Assembly (NCBI RefSeq): GCF_018982965.1
Contig: NZ_JACBYP010000005.1
Coordinates: 62,001 to 126,000 of the forward strand
Direction of reading: 5' to 3'
Source: Streptomyces mayonensis
GTDB lineage: Bacteria; Actinomycetota; Actinomycetes; Streptomycetales; Streptomycetaceae
DNA: 64,000 nt
Positions 42,989 to 51,847 of the stretch are shown one piece after another; the stretch's first letter is position 1, and every line of letters begins with the position of its first letter. Both the position numbers and the translations under genes were made by a program. The notes beneath the pieces were generated by a model, which made no database searches, was not told where the DNA came from, and worked only from the letters and a program-made list of their open reading frames with translations.

Positions 42989-44233
42989 TCAGACGGGCAG
43001 GGTGACGCGCATCACGAGCCCCCCGCCCTCGCGCGGCTGCGCGTAGATGTGTCCGCCGTGCGCGCGGGCCACGGACCGCGCGATGGACAGCCCGAGGCCG
43101 ACACCCTTGTCGCTGCCCGTCCGCTCCGTACGCAGCCGCCGGAAGGGCTCGAAGAGGTTGTCGACCTCGTACGCCGGGACGACCGGTCCCGTGTTGGTGA
43201 CCACGAGGACCGCCTGGCCGTTCTCCAGCGCCGTGGTGACCTCCACCCAGCCGTGTTCGGCCACGTTGTAGCGAACGGCGTTCTGGACGAGGTTCAGGGC
43301 GATCCGCTCCAGCAGGACGCCGTTGCCCTGGACCACCGCGGCCTCGCGGGTGCCGCGGATCTCGACGCCCTTGGCCTCCGCCTCGCCGTGCGCCTGGTCG
43401 AGGGCCTGCCCGGCCACCTCGGCGAGGTCCACCGGCTTGCGTTCGACGATCTGGTTGTCGCTGCGGGCGAGCAGCAGCAGCCCCTCGACCAGCTGCTCGC
43501 TGCGTTCGTTGGTGGCCAGCAGGGTCTTGCCCAGCTGCTGGAGCTCGACGGGCGCGTTCGGATCGGACAGGTGCACCTCGAGGAGGGTGCGGTTGATCGC
43601 GAGCGGAGTGCGCAGCTCGTGGGAGGCGTTGCCGACGAAGCGCTGCTGGGCGGTGAAGGCCCGCTGCAGCCGCTCCAGCATGTCGTCGAAGGTGTCCGCC
43701 AGCTCCTTCAGCTCGTCGTCCGGGCCGTCCAGCTCGATCCGGCGGGACAGGTCGGAGCCTGCCACGGCGCGTGCGGTGCGGGTGATCCGGCCGAGCGGCG
43801 AGAGGACGCGTCCGGCCATCGCGTAGCCGAAGGCGAAGGCGATCACGGCCAGACCGAGGAGCGCCAGGAGGGAGCGGCTGAGCAGGTTGTCCAGGGCCAC
43901 CTTGCGCTGGTGGTCCATGCAGTCGCTGATCGCGGCGTTGAAGTCGGACAGCGACAGGTTGCCGTTGTCGACCACGGGGCAGTCGCTGCTGGAGACCCTG
44001 AGGTCGGTGAAGTCGACGATCTTGTACAGCGGCTGGTTGCCGCTGCGCACCGCCTGGGCGGCGAGCAGGTAGATGATCGACAGCAGCAGGATGCCGGCGA
44101 TGAGGAACATGCCGCCGTACAGCAGCGTGAGCCTTATCCGGATGGTGGGGCGCAGCCACGGCAGGGGGGTGGCCGAGCGCGGGTCCCACGTCGGTTTCGG
44201 AGGCGCCCCGGGGGGCGCGGGTGTCGTCGCCAC
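42989..44233 (-). CDS. cutS: CutS sensor histidine kinase
   Basis: Membrane kinase of 414 residues of the Streptomyces CutRS system. Helix 1 (about 36-58) and helix 2 (about 120-140) flank an outside loop of about 60 residues with two cysteines, C85 and C105 (SSSDCPVV and AISDCMDH), which suggest sensing of the extracellular disulfide state; conserved cysteines of this kind are reported for CutS. A HAMP linker follows, then HisKA with His near residue 204 (GNASHELRTPLAI) and HATPase (NLVQNAVRYN, GVGLGLSIARSV). It lies 6 bases after cutR on the same strand. CutRS was first described as affecting secondary metabolism in S. lividans and S. coelicolor. Confidence 0.92.
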   Translation of the reverse strand: MATTPAPPGAPPKPTWDPRSATPLPWLRPTIRIRLTLLYGGMFLIAGILLLSIIYLLAAQAVRSGNQPLYKIVDFTDLRVSSSDCPVVDNGNLSLSDFNAAISDCMDHQRKVALDNLLSRSLLALLGLAVIAFAFGYAMAGRVLSPLGRITRTARAVAGSDLSRRIELDGPDDELKELADTFDDMLERLQRAFTAQQRFVGNASHELRTPLAINRTLLEVHLSDPNAPVELQQLGKTLLATNERSEQLVEGLLLLARSDNQIVERKPVDLAEVAGQALDQAHGEAEAKGVEIRGTREAAVVQGNGVLLERIALNLVQNAVRYNVAEHGWVEVTTALENGQAVLVVTNTGPVVPAYEVDNLFEPFRRLRTERTGSDKGVGLGLSIARSVARAHGGHIYAQPREGGGLVMRVTLPV

Positions 44234-44239
44234 GGTCGA

Positions 44240-44893
44240 TCAGATCCGGTAGCCGGAGCCGGGCACGGTGACGATGACGGGCGGTTCGCCGAGCTTGCGG
44301 CGCAGGGTCATGACGGTCACGCGCACGACGTTGGTGAACGGGTCGGTGTTCTCGTCCCAGGCCTTCTCCAGCAACTGCTCCGCGGAGACCACGGCGCCCT
44401 CGCTGCGCATGAGCACTTCGAGAACCGCGAACTCCTTGGGCGCGAGCTGCACCTCCTTGCCGTCGCGGAAGACCTCGCGGCGGTTGGGGTCGAGCTTGAT
44501 CCCGGCCCGCTCCAGGACGGGCGGCAGGGGCACGCTGGTGCGCCGGCCCAGGGCGCGCACGCGGGCGATCAGCTCGCTGAAGGCGAAGGGCTTGGGCAGG
44601 TAGTCGTCGGCGCCGATCTCCAGGCCCTCGACCCGGTCGCTGACGTCGCCGGAGGCCGTGAGCATCAGCACGCGCGTGGGCATGCCCAGCTCGACGATCT
44701 TGCGGCACACGTCGTCGCCGTGCACGAGGGGGAGGTCGCGGTCGAGGACGACCACGTCGTAGTCGTTGACGCCGATGCGCTCCAGGGCGGCCGCACCGTC
44801 GTACACGACGTCGACGGCCAAGGCCTCCCGGCGAAGTCCGGTGGCCACCGCATCGGCGAGCAGTTGCTCGTCCTCGACGACGAGTACGCGCAC
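44240..44893 (-). CDS. cutR: CutR response regulator
   Basis: OmpR-family regulator of 217 residues. The receiver starts VRVLVVEDEQLLADAVATGL, with phosphoacceptor Asp in VVVLDRDLPLVHG and Lys in LPKPFAFSELIAR. The DNA-binding winged helix reads LAPKEFAVLEVLMRSEGAV, ending VIVTVPGSGYRI. GTG at 44893 begins the conserved N-terminus. It is first in the cutRS operon. The upstream region contains a tandem repeat and palindromes that may bear on its control. Confidence 0.93.
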   Translation of the reverse strand: MRVLVVEDEQLLADAVATGLRREALAVDVVYDGAAALERIGVNDYDVVVLDRDLPLVHGDDVCRKIVELGMPTRVLMLTASGDVSDRVEGLEIGADDYLPKPFAFSELIARVRALGRRTSVPLPPVLERAGIKLDPNRREVFRDGKEVQLAPKEFAVLEVLMRSEGAVVSAEQLLEKAWDENTDPFTNVVRVTVMTLRRKLGEPPVIVTVPGSGYRI

Positions 44894-45412
44894 GTCGCTT
44901 GTCCTTCCTGTGTCCGCCCGCGCCCGCCTGTCGGGCGCACGAGGGCAGGGGCCTGGTGGGTGTGTTGCCTCCATCCTGCCCTTTTCAGCCATAAGTCGGC
45001 TGTAAGACAGGGGACGCCGCAGGACAGGGGACAGCGGGACCAGGGCGCGGCCCCGGCGGCGAGGAGGCGAGGGACCGGGAGCGAGGGACCGGGAGCGAGG
45101 GACCGGGAGCGAGAGGCCGGGCGCCGGGAGCCGGAAAAGGTACGGAAGCGGGAATGCGAGATTTTCTCGCGCGGTTGAGGTTTCCGCGAAGGGGAGCTGG
45201 GGGAGGACGGGTTTACACCCCGCGATCACGCTCTGCCCGTACCGCGTCACCGCGCGGTACGCGGTGGTCCGCTTCCGCAGAGCGGGCGTGGGTGTCCGGC
45301 ACCGTCGCTGCCCGGCCGGGCAGCGCTGGGCACTCCGCAGGAGACGTGATCGCCCCTTCCGAACGGCACACCCCCGTGCCAATGACCCACGACCAGGACG
45401 AGGGGGCGCAGC
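44894..45412. promoter_or_regulatory. Structured region upstream of cutR and of the 57-aa gene
   Basis: About 520 bases without a supported gene apart from short spurious frames. It holds three tandem copies of the 14-mer GCGAGGGACCGGGA (45067-45108), the palindrome GCGAGATTTTCTCGC (45156-45170), and nested inverted repeats between 45229 and 45289: CGCTCTGC with GCAGAGCG outside, CGTACCGCG (45238-45246) with CGCGGTACG (45253-45261) inside. Confidence 0.6.
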
Positions 45413-45586
45413 ATGGACGCTTTCACCGCAGGACTTCTGCAGCGCATAAAGACGACCGAGTCCGACCTGTCCCGGGCCCGCGACGAGGGCGACGAGTTCC
45501 TTGTCGAGGTGGAGCTGGGAGAGCTCGACGATCTGCGCCGCCTCGCTGCCGAGCACGGTGTGGAGGTCGGCGCGACCAACGCCTGA
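45413..45586 (+). CDS. Small acidic helical protein, 57 residues
   Basis: A complete short gene: ATG at 45413, GAGGGGG upstream, TGA at 45584-45586, followed after 63 bases by a strong hairpin. The protein (MDAFTAGLLQRIKTTESDL, then SRARDEGDEFLVEVELGELD and RRLAAEHGVEVGATNA) is strongly acidic and predicted as two helices, with no cysteines or membrane part. Codon use is typical, with GC at most third positions. It is probably conserved in Streptomyces next to cutRS, but I cannot name a function. Its small size makes it easy to miss. Confidence 0.75.
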   Translation: MDAFTAGLLQRIKTTESDLSRARDEGDEFLVEVELGELDDLRRLAAEHGVEVGATNA

Positions 45587-45649
45587 CCGGCTCGTGAACA
45601 GTCCGTGAAGGGCAGGCAGGGCCAGCAGAACAAGCAGGACAAGGACAAG

Positions 45650-45675
45650 GCCCCGGCGGGATCCAGCGCCGGGGC
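45650..45675. terminator. Hairpin terminator of the 57-aa gene
   Basis: GCCCCGGCG and CGCCGGGGC form perfect 9-bp arms with the loop GGATCCAG, about 65 bases after the stop codon. Confidence 0.75.
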
Positions 45676-45879
45676 TTCGTCGTGCGGGTGGCCGTCCGGC
45701 GGCGGTGCGCGGCCCGGGCGGGCGGGGCAGCAGGCGGGCGGAACCGTCGTCGGCCGGGCAGCGACCGGGGCGCGGCCCGCCCGCTCGCACGGCGCCGCCC
45801 GTGGCAGGGCGCGGCGGTCTCGCCGCTGCTGCGGCTGGTCCCGCCGGGCGGTGCCGGTGCCCCGCCCGGCGGGCCGGGC

Positions 45880-46698
45880 CTACGCGCCGAGGTCCGTCAG
45901 GAGGCGCTGGAGGGGTGCGAAGACGGACGGGGTGGCCGCGATCGTCAGGGTGCCGGACGGGCGCTCGCCGGGCCGCCCTCCGGTCACCGCGCCCGCCTCG
46001 CGGGCGATCAGGTCGCCCGCCGCGAGGTCCCAGGGGTGCAGGCCCCGCTCGTAGTACCCGTCGAGGCGTCCCGCGGCGACGTCGCACAGGTCGATCGCGG
46101 CGGAGCCGCCGCGCCGGATGTCCCGGACCAGCGGAATGAGCCGCCGCGCGATCTCGGCCTGCTCCGCGCGGACGTCGGCGACGTAGTTGAAACCGGTGGA
46201 GACCAGCGCCTGGTCCAGCGGGGCCGCGGCCCGGCAGGAGAGTCTGCGCTCGCCCTCCCAGGCTCCCGTCGCCCAGGCCCCGCCGCCCAGCACCGCGTGG
46301 TAGGCCTCCCCCCGCATCGGCGCCGCGACCGCCGCCGCCACCCGCTCGCCGTCCTGCTCGGCGGCGATGGAGACGGCCCAGGTCGGCAGCCCGTAGAGGT
46401 AGTTGACCGTGCCGTCGAGCGGGTCGACGACCCAGCGGACGCCGCTCGTGCCCTCCGTGGCGGAACCCTCTTCGCCGAGGATCCCGTCGTCGGGCCGCCG
46501 GTCGGCGATCAGCCCGGTGATCAGCTTCTCCGCGGCGATGTCCATCTCGGTGACCACGTCGATCGGGCTGGACTTGGTGGCGGCGACCGCGAGGTCGGCC
46601 GGACGGCCGTCCCGCAGCAGCGTGCCCGCGCGGTGGGCGGCCTCCCGGGCGATCTCCAGCAGGTCGGCGTGGAGCGGGTCGGTCGTCACGTCGGTCAC
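45880..46698 (-). CDS. Inositol monophosphatase-family phosphatase
   Basis: Magnesium-dependent phosphatase of 272 residues (SuhB/IMPase fold). Metal and phosphate ligands are in GEEGSATEGTSG, WVVDPLDGTVNYLYG (the DPxDGT motif) and, near the C-terminus, LHPWDLAAGDLIAREAGA (WDxAAG). Substrates in relatives include inositol-1-phosphate, histidinol phosphate and fructose bisphosphate; which applies here is unknown. The GTG at 46698 follows GAGGA at good spacing. It is 8 bases after hemH on the same strand and probably co-transcribed. Confidence 0.92.
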   Translation of the reverse strand: MTDVTTDPLHADLLEIAREAAHRAGTLLRDGRPADLAVAATKSSPIDVVTEMDIAAEKLITGLIADRRPDDGILGEEGSATEGTSGVRWVVDPLDGTVNYLYGLPTWAVSIAAEQDGERVAAAVAAPMRGEAYHAVLGGGAWATGAWEGERRLSCRAAAPLDQALVSTGFNYVADVRAEQAEIARRLIPLVRDIRRGGSAAIDLCDVAAGRLDGYYERGLHPWDLAAGDLIAREAGAVTGGRPGERPSGTLTIAATPSVFAPLQRLLTDLGA

Positions 46699-46706
46699 GG
46701 GTTTCC

Positions 46707-47834
46707 TCACGCGTAGGGACTGTCGGCGCCCGCGGCGGCGGGCCGGGGGGCACGGGCGGGGCAGCAGCCGACCGGGCACAGGTCGTGGCTCGCGCCGAGT
46801 GAGCCGAGGACGCACGGAGCGACGGCCCCGCCGCGTTCGCGGTCGGCCCGCTCGACGACGAGGTCGCGGACCGCGGCGGCGAACCGCGGGTCGGCGCCCA
46901 CGGTGGCGGAGCGGCGCACCGGCAGCCCCAGCTCCTCCGCCTTGGCCGTGGCCTCGGTGTCGAGGTCGTACAGGACCTCCATGTGGTCGGAGACGAAGCC
47001 GATCGGGGCCATCACCACCGCGGGAACGCCCGCCGCCTGCCGCTCCTCCAGGTGGTCGCAGATGTCGGGCTCGAGCCACGGGATGTGCGGGGCGCCGGAG
47101 CGGGACTGGTAGACGAGCTGCCAGGGGTGGTCGACGCCGGTGCGCTCGCGGACGGCGTCGGCGATCACCTGCGCCACGTCCAGGTGCTGGCGCACGTACG
47201 CCCCGCCGTCGCCGTGCTCCTCGACCGGTCCTGAGGTGTCGGCGGCGGAGGTGGGGATCGAGTGGGTGCAGAAGGCGATGTGGGCGCCGTCCCGCACCTC
47301 CTCGGGCAGCTCGGCGAGGGAGCGGACGAGTCCGTCGACCATCGGCTCGACGAAGCCCGGGTGGTTGAAGTAGTGCCGGAGCTTGTCGACCTCCGGCAGT
47401 TCCAGCCCCTCGGACTCCAGGGCGGCGAGCGCGTCCGCGAGGTTCTCGCGGTACTGCCGGCAGCCCGAGTACGAGGCGTAGGCGCTGGTGGCGAGGACCA
47501 GGATGCGGCGGCGGCCGTCGCGGACCATCTCGCGCAGGGTGTCCGTCAGGTACGGCGCCCAGTTGCGGTTGCCCCAGTAGACCGGCAGGTCCAGGCCGTG
47601 CTCGGCGAAGTCCTTGCGCAGGGCGTCAAGGAGGGCGCGGTTCTGGTCGTTGATGGGGCTGACGCCGCCGAAGAGGAAGTAGTGCTGCCCGACTTCCTTG
47701 AGGCGTTCCTTGGGGATGCCTCGCCCGCGGGTCACGTTCTCCAGGAACGGGACCACGTCGTCCGGCCCCTCGGGGCCGCCGAACGAGAGCAGGAGCAGGG
47801 AGTCGTAGGGGCTGGCATCGAGCACGTCTGGCAT
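46707..47834 (-). CDS. hemH: Ferrochelatase (coproporphyrin type)
   Basis: Enzyme of 375 residues that inserts Fe(II) into the porphyrin; in actinobacteria the substrate is coproporphyrin III and the product is decarboxylated later (HemH/CpfC). Start [20 protein letters not shown] is the family signature. The metal-binding His lies in [12 protein letters not shown] and the conserved Glu in [15 protein letters not shown]. The C-terminal cysteines APCVLGS and [11 protein letters not shown] would bind the [2Fe-2S] cluster known for actinobacterial enzymes, with another Cys in [12 protein letters not shown] at 47834. The phosphatase gene follows in the operon. Confidence 0.95.
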   Translation of the reverse strand: MPDVLDASPYDSLLLLSFGGPEGPDDVVPFLENVTRGRGIPKERLKEVGQHYFLFGGVSPINDQNRALLDALRKDFAEHGLDLPVYWGNRNWAPYLTDTLREMVRDGRRRILVLATSAYASYSGCRQYRENLADALAALESEGLELPEVDKLRHYFNHPGFVEPMVDGLVRSLAELPEEVRDGAHIAFCTHSIPTSAADTSGPVEEHGDGGAYVRQHLDVAQVIADAVRERTGVDHPWQLVYQSRSGAPHIPWLEPDICDHLEERQAAGVPAVVMAPIGFVSDHMEVLYDLDTEATAKAEELGLPVRRSATVGADPRFAAAVRDLVVERADRERGGAVAPCVLGSLGASHDLCPVGCCPARAPRPAAAGADSPYA

Positions 47835-48020
47835 GCCTCGATCCTGCCACCCGGCACTGACAGTGGGGAAACGGCGGGGTACCGGCCGTGTGTCCCGCCT
47901 GGTCCGCGGGGGTGTTTCCGGGCGTTGCGGCACGTAAGCTGTATCGGCTGTGTTCACGGCTTACCCGGGCCGTGACCGCGCCTTGCCCGGCCGTGTCCGA
48001 CGCCGCACCCGGAGACCTCG

Positions 48021-49277
48021 TTGGCCAGTCCCTACCGCGCTCTGTTCGCCCTCCCCGGCACCAGGGGTTTCTCCGCCGCGGGCTTCCTCGGCCGGATGCC
48101 GCTGTCGATGATGGGCATCGGCGTGGTGACGATGATCTCGCAGCTCACCGGGCGGTACGGACTGGCCGGGGCGCTGTCGGCCACCATCGCGCTCGCGGCC
48201 GCCGTCGCGGGACCGCAGGTCTCCCGCCTGGTGGACCGGTACGGCCAGCGCCGGGTGCTGCGCCCGGCGACCCTCGTGTCGCTCACCGCGGCGGCCGTGC
48301 TGCTGCCGGCCGCGCACTACGGGTGGCCGGACTGGGTGCTGTTCGCGTCCTGCGTCGGCGTCGGCTGCGTACCGAGCCTCGGCGCGATGGTCCGGGCCCG
48401 CTGGGCGGCCCTGTACCGGGGCACGCCGCACCTGCACACTGCGTACTCCTTCGAGTCCGTGGTGGACGAGATCTGCTTCATCTTCGGACCGATCGTCTCC
48501 ATCGGTCTGTCCACGGCCTGGTTCCCGGAGGCCGGGCCCCTGCTCGCGGCCTGCTTCCTGGCGACGGGCGTCTTCTGGCTGACCTCGCAGCGCGCCACCG
48601 AACCGGCCCCGCACCCGCGCGAGCACAGGGGCGGCGGCACGGCACTGCGCTCGCGGGGTCTGCGGGTGCTGGTCGGTACGTTCGCCGCCACGGGAGCGAT
48701 CTTCGGCTCCATCGACGTGGTCACCGTGGCGTTCGCCGAGGAGGAGGGGCACAAGGCCCTCGCCAGCCTCGTCCTCGCGCTGTACGCGGCGGGATCCTGC
48801 ACGGCGGCCATGGTCTTCGGGGTACTGCGCTTCGCCGGGCCGCCCGAGCGCCGCTGGCTGCTGGGCGTCTGCGCGATGGCCGTGAGTATGATCCCCCTCC
48901 TACTGGTCGGAAACCTGCTGTTTCTGGCCGTGGCGCTGTTCGTTGCGGGTCTGTCCATCGCTCCCACGATGATCACGACGATGTCCCTCATCGAAGAGCA
49001 CGTACCACGCGCGCAGCTCACCGAGGGCATGACCTGGGTGAGCACCGGGCTCGCGGTCGGGGTCGCCCTCGGCTCCTCCGCGGGCGGCTGGGTGATCGAC
49101 GCCTCCGGAGCGCGTGCCGGGTACGGGGTTCCGGCGGTGGCCGGGGCCGTCGCGGTGGCGGTCGGTTTCGTCGGGTACCGCCGGCTCAAGCGGCCGGACT
49201 CGCGTCGGGGAGGCACCGTTGAGCAGCACACGCACGGCGAGCGGCAGGACGAGCGGCCGGAACGGCATCTGGCGTAA
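48021..49277 (+). CDS. MFS transporter
   Basis: Permease of 418 residues with 12 hydrophobic helices, from MPLSMMGIGVVTMISQLTGR to YGVPAVAGAVAVAVGFVGY, and a short central loop (ATEPAPHPREHRGGGTALRS). Charged loops after helix 2 (SRLVDRYGQRRVL) match motif A. The start is TTG at 48021 with GGAG 7 bases upstream; no ATG fits. The polar C-terminal tail overlaps the next gene by 59 bases in another frame. It is divergent from hemH. Substrate unknown. Confidence 0.87.
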   Translation: MASPYRALFALPGTRGFSAAGFLGRMPLSMMGIGVVTMISQLTGRYGLAGALSATIALAAAVAGPQVSRLVDRYGQRRVLRPATLVSLTAAAVLLPAAHYGWPDWVLFASCVGVGCVPSLGAMVRARWAALYRGTPHLHTAYSFESVVDEICFIFGPIVSIGLSTAWFPEAGPLLAACFLATGVFWLTSQRATEPAPHPREHRGGGTALRSRGLRVLVGTFAATGAIFGSIDVVTVAFAEEEGHKALASLVLALYAAGSCTAAMVFGVLRFAGPPERRWLLGVCAMAVSMIPLLLVGNLLFLAVALFVAGLSIAPTMITTMSLIEEHVPRAQLTEGMTWVSTGLAVGVALGSSAGGWVIDASGARAGYGVPAVAGAVAVAVGFVGYRRLKRPDSRRGGTVEQHTHGERQDERPERHLA

Positions 49278-50556
49278 CTGGGGCGGCAACGTCTCGGCGC
49301 GCCCCGCGCGGGAGGCCGCTCCGGCCTCCGTCGACGAAGTGGCCGCAGTCGTGCGCAGGGCCGCCGAGGACGGGCTGCGGGTCAAGGCGGTCGGTACCGG
49401 GCACTCCTTCACCTCCATAGCCGCGACGGACGGGATGTTGATCCGCCCTCAACTGTTGACGGGCATCCGCAGCATTGACCGCGACGCCATGACGGTCACG
49501 GTCGAGGCGGGCACTCCGCTCAAGAGGCTCAACACGGCCCTCGCGCGCGAGGGGCTGTCGCTGACGAACATGGGCGACATCATGGAGCAGACCGTCTCCG
49601 GAGCCACCAGCACCGGTACGCACGGCACCGGCCGCGACTCCGCCTCGATCGCCGCGCAGATCAGGGGCCTCGAACTGGTCACGGCGGACGGCTCGGTACT
49701 GACCTGTTCCGAGCACGAGAACCCCGAGGTGTTCGCCGCCGCCAGGATCGGCCTCGGCGCACTGGGCGTGGTCACCGCGATCACCTTCGCCGTGGAACCG
49801 GCCTTCCTGCTGACGGCCCGCGAGGAACCGATGCCCTTCGAGCGGGTCCTCGCCGAGTTCGACGAGCTCTGGGCCGAGAACGAGCACTTCGAGTTCTACT
49901 GGTTCCCGCACACCGGCAACACCAACACCAAGCGGAACAACCGGAGCGCCGGTCCCCAGCGGCCGGTGGGGCGGTTCCAGGGGTGGCTGGACGACGAGTT
50001 CCTGTCCAACGGCGTCTTCCACGCGGCCAACTGGCTCGGCCGCGCGGTGCCGGCCACCGTTCCGGCGATCGCGCGGGTCTCCAGCCGGGCGCTCTCCGCG
50101 CGGATGTACACCGACACCCCCTACAAGGTCTTCACATCCCCGCGCCGGGTGCCTTTCGTGGAGATGGAGTACGCCGTTCCGCGCGAGGCCGTCGTCGGGG
50201 CGCTGCGCGAACTGCGGGCGACGGTCGACCGGTCGCCGCTGCGGATCAGCTTCCCGGTCGAGGTGCGCACGGCCCCGGCCGACGACATCGCCCTGTCCAC
50301 CGCCTCGGGCCGCGACAGCGCGTACATCGCCGTGCACATGTTCCGGGGGACGCCGTACCAGGCGTACTTCACCGCCGCCGAGCGCATCTTCACGGCGCAC
50401 GAGGGCCGGCCGCACTGGGGCAAGGTGCACACCAGGGACGCCGGGTACTTCTCCCGGGTGTATCCGCGCTTCGGCGAGTTCACGGCGCTGCGGGACCGTC
50501 TTGACCCGGACCGTCTGTTCCTGAACGACTACTTGCGCCGGGTTCTGGGGCCGTAG
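49219..50556 (+). CDS. D-arabinono-1,4-lactone oxidase-type FAD oxidase
   Basis: Flavoprotein of 445 residues of the VAO/aldonolactone oxidase family. The N-terminal FAD_binding_4 domain contains WRNWGGNVSARP and VKAVGTGHSFTSIAATDGML; the His in GTGHSFT is the position of covalent FAD in relatives. The substrate domain ends HWGKVHTRDAGYFSRVYPRF, typical of ALO/alditol oxidases. The product would be a lactone or acid plus hydrogen peroxide. TTG at 49219 follows GGGGAGG at ideal spacing, and overlaps the end of the MFS gene. Its last 77 bases overlap a convergent gene. Confidence 0.9.
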   Translation: MSSTRTASGRTSGRNGIWRNWGGNVSARPAREAAPASVDEVAAVVRRAAEDGLRVKAVGTGHSFTSIAATDGMLIRPQLLTGIRSIDRDAMTVTVEAGTPLKRLNTALAREGLSLTNMGDIMEQTVSGATSTGTHGTGRDSASIAAQIRGLELVTADGSVLTCSEHENPEVFAAARIGLGALGVVTAITFAVEPAFLLTAREEPMPFERVLAEFDELWAENEHFEFYWFPHTGNTNTKRNNRSAGPQRPVGRFQGWLDDEFLSNGVFHAANWLGRAVPATVPAIARVSSRALSARMYTDTPYKVFTSPRRVPFVEMEYAVPREAVVGALRELRATVDRSPLRISFPVEVRTAPADDIALSTASGRDSAYIAVHMFRGTPYQAYFTAAERIFTAHEGRPHWGKVHTRDAGYFSRVYPRFGEFTALRDRLDPDRLFLNDYLRRVLGP

Positions 50557-51376
50557 CCGAGGCGCCGGGGTCGGGGGTTCCGCCGCCGTCGGAGCCCTGG
50601 TCGCCGGTGGCGTCCCCGGTCGGCGCCGGACTGGACGCCGTAGCGCCGTCCTCGGCTGAGCCGCTGTCCGGGGACGTGCTGCCGCCGGTGGCGTCCGGGG
50701 CCGCGGACGGTGTGGAGGCCGGTGCGTCACTTTCCCGACCGGAGCCACCCGCGTCACCGGAACCGCCCGTGCCCCGCCCCTCCTGCGCGTCCTCGGAGTC
50801 ACCGGTTCCGGTGGATTCGCCGGAGTCTCCCGAACCACCCGGTGTGGCGGCGGACTTGCCGTGACCGGTGAAGGCGCTGCCGACCGTGGTGCTGTGGCCG
50901 CCGCTCAGGTTCTGGCCCGAGGCCAGCTCGTAGGTGGTGATGCCGGTCATGGCGACCCCGAAGACCAGCGCCGCCGCGACCACCGGGCGCCGCCATCCCG
51001 TGGCCCGCGCACGGTAGACGGTGCCCTCGGTGAACCCGCCGTGCAGGCCGGGGGCCGCGGCACCTGCCGCGCCGGAGGCCGGTGCCGGACCGGAGGTCCC
51101 GCCCGTCCGCACCGCGCCGACCGTGCGCTTCACCCGGATCTGCTCGCCGGTGCGCTTGAAGAAGTGCTGGAGGACCGAGCCCCCGCAGGTGGCGACCACG
51201 CTGATCAGCCCGGCCCCCAGGATCGTGCCGTACACGCCGAAGGAGGAGGCGAGTTTGGCGGCCACGACCGCGGCGAGGGCGCTGCCCGCGACCTGGGGCA
51301 CACTCAGGTCGATCCTCCTCGCCCCGCCCTCCGTCCCCACGTCCGTCTCGTCTGCACCGTCGGACTTTCCACGCAT
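50480..51376 (-). CDS. Hypothetical membrane protein with Ser/Gly/Asp-rich outer tail
   Basis: Protein of 298 residues. A hydrophobic pair of helices (SALAAVVAAKLASSFGVYGT and ILGAGLISVVATCGGSVL) is followed by a basic cytoplasmic part, another helix (VVAAALVFGVAMTGITTYEL) and a 130-residue disordered tail of Gly, Ser, Asp, Pro and Thr. No family name is known to me. The last 25 residues are encoded antisense to the end of the lactone oxidase gene. The gene diverges from sepH, with a 470-base region between. Confidence 0.75.
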   Translation of the reverse strand: MRGKSDGADETDVGTEGGARRIDLSVPQVAGSALAAVVAAKLASSFGVYGTILGAGLISVVATCGGSVLQHFFKRTGEQIRVKRTVGAVRTGGTSGPAPASGAAGAAAPGLHGGFTEGTVYRARATGWRRPVVAAALVFGVAMTGITTYELASGQNLSGGHSTTVGSAFTGHGKSAATPGGSGDSGESTGTGDSEDAQEGRGTGGSGDAGGSGRESDAPASTPSAAPDATGGSTSPDSGSAEDGATASSPAPTGDATGDQGSDGGGTPDPGASATAPEPGASSRSGTDGPGQDGPAAP

Positions 51377-51847
51377 CCTCGGACCTTGCCTGCCTTTCCC
51401 GCACGGGTTCGATCAACTGCACGAGAAAGGGACGTGCGGACGAAACCATTAGTTCCGTTTCTGGTGATTGCGTGAAGTTCACCACGCCCAAGATCGCGAA
51501 AATCGCGCCGGAGACGGCCCGGTACCCCTCTTGCCGGAAGTTGGGCGGCGCGCCGATCCACGCACGTGGTCCGAATGGAGTACTGTGGCGAGCCCTGGGT
51601 CCGGTCTCCCGACAGGGGGTTCGGCGCCTTGAAGGACCGCCGGGAGGGGGCTAGTTGCACAGGGTGACGGAGTTGGTCACTTATCGTTGTGAATAGGTAA
51701 CCGTGCCATAACGGCGATCCAGGGCCCGTGCCCGACACGCCGGGCAACTCGGCAAGGTTGTGGCAGGCTGCACCCGGGCAGGTCACACTCGACAGAGCGG
51801 AAGCAGCGACGCACGTGACGTCGGCAGGCACCACCCGGGAGGTCCCC
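51377..51847. promoter_or_regulatory. Divergent promoter region upstream of sepH
   Basis: No gene is supported. It contains the palindrome CGCGAAAATCGCG (51495-51507), the complement form of CGCGATTTTCGCG, resembling the two sites flanking cutRS. A possible sepH promoter element lies around 51670-51700 (TTGGTCAC and GAATAGGTAA), weakly supported. Confidence 0.5.
51495..51507. promoter_or_regulatory. CGNGA-TTT-TCNCG palindrome, copy 3
   Basis: Arms CGCGA and TCGCG surround AAA. It is the same shape as 42822-42836 and 45156-45170. Confidence 0.5.
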
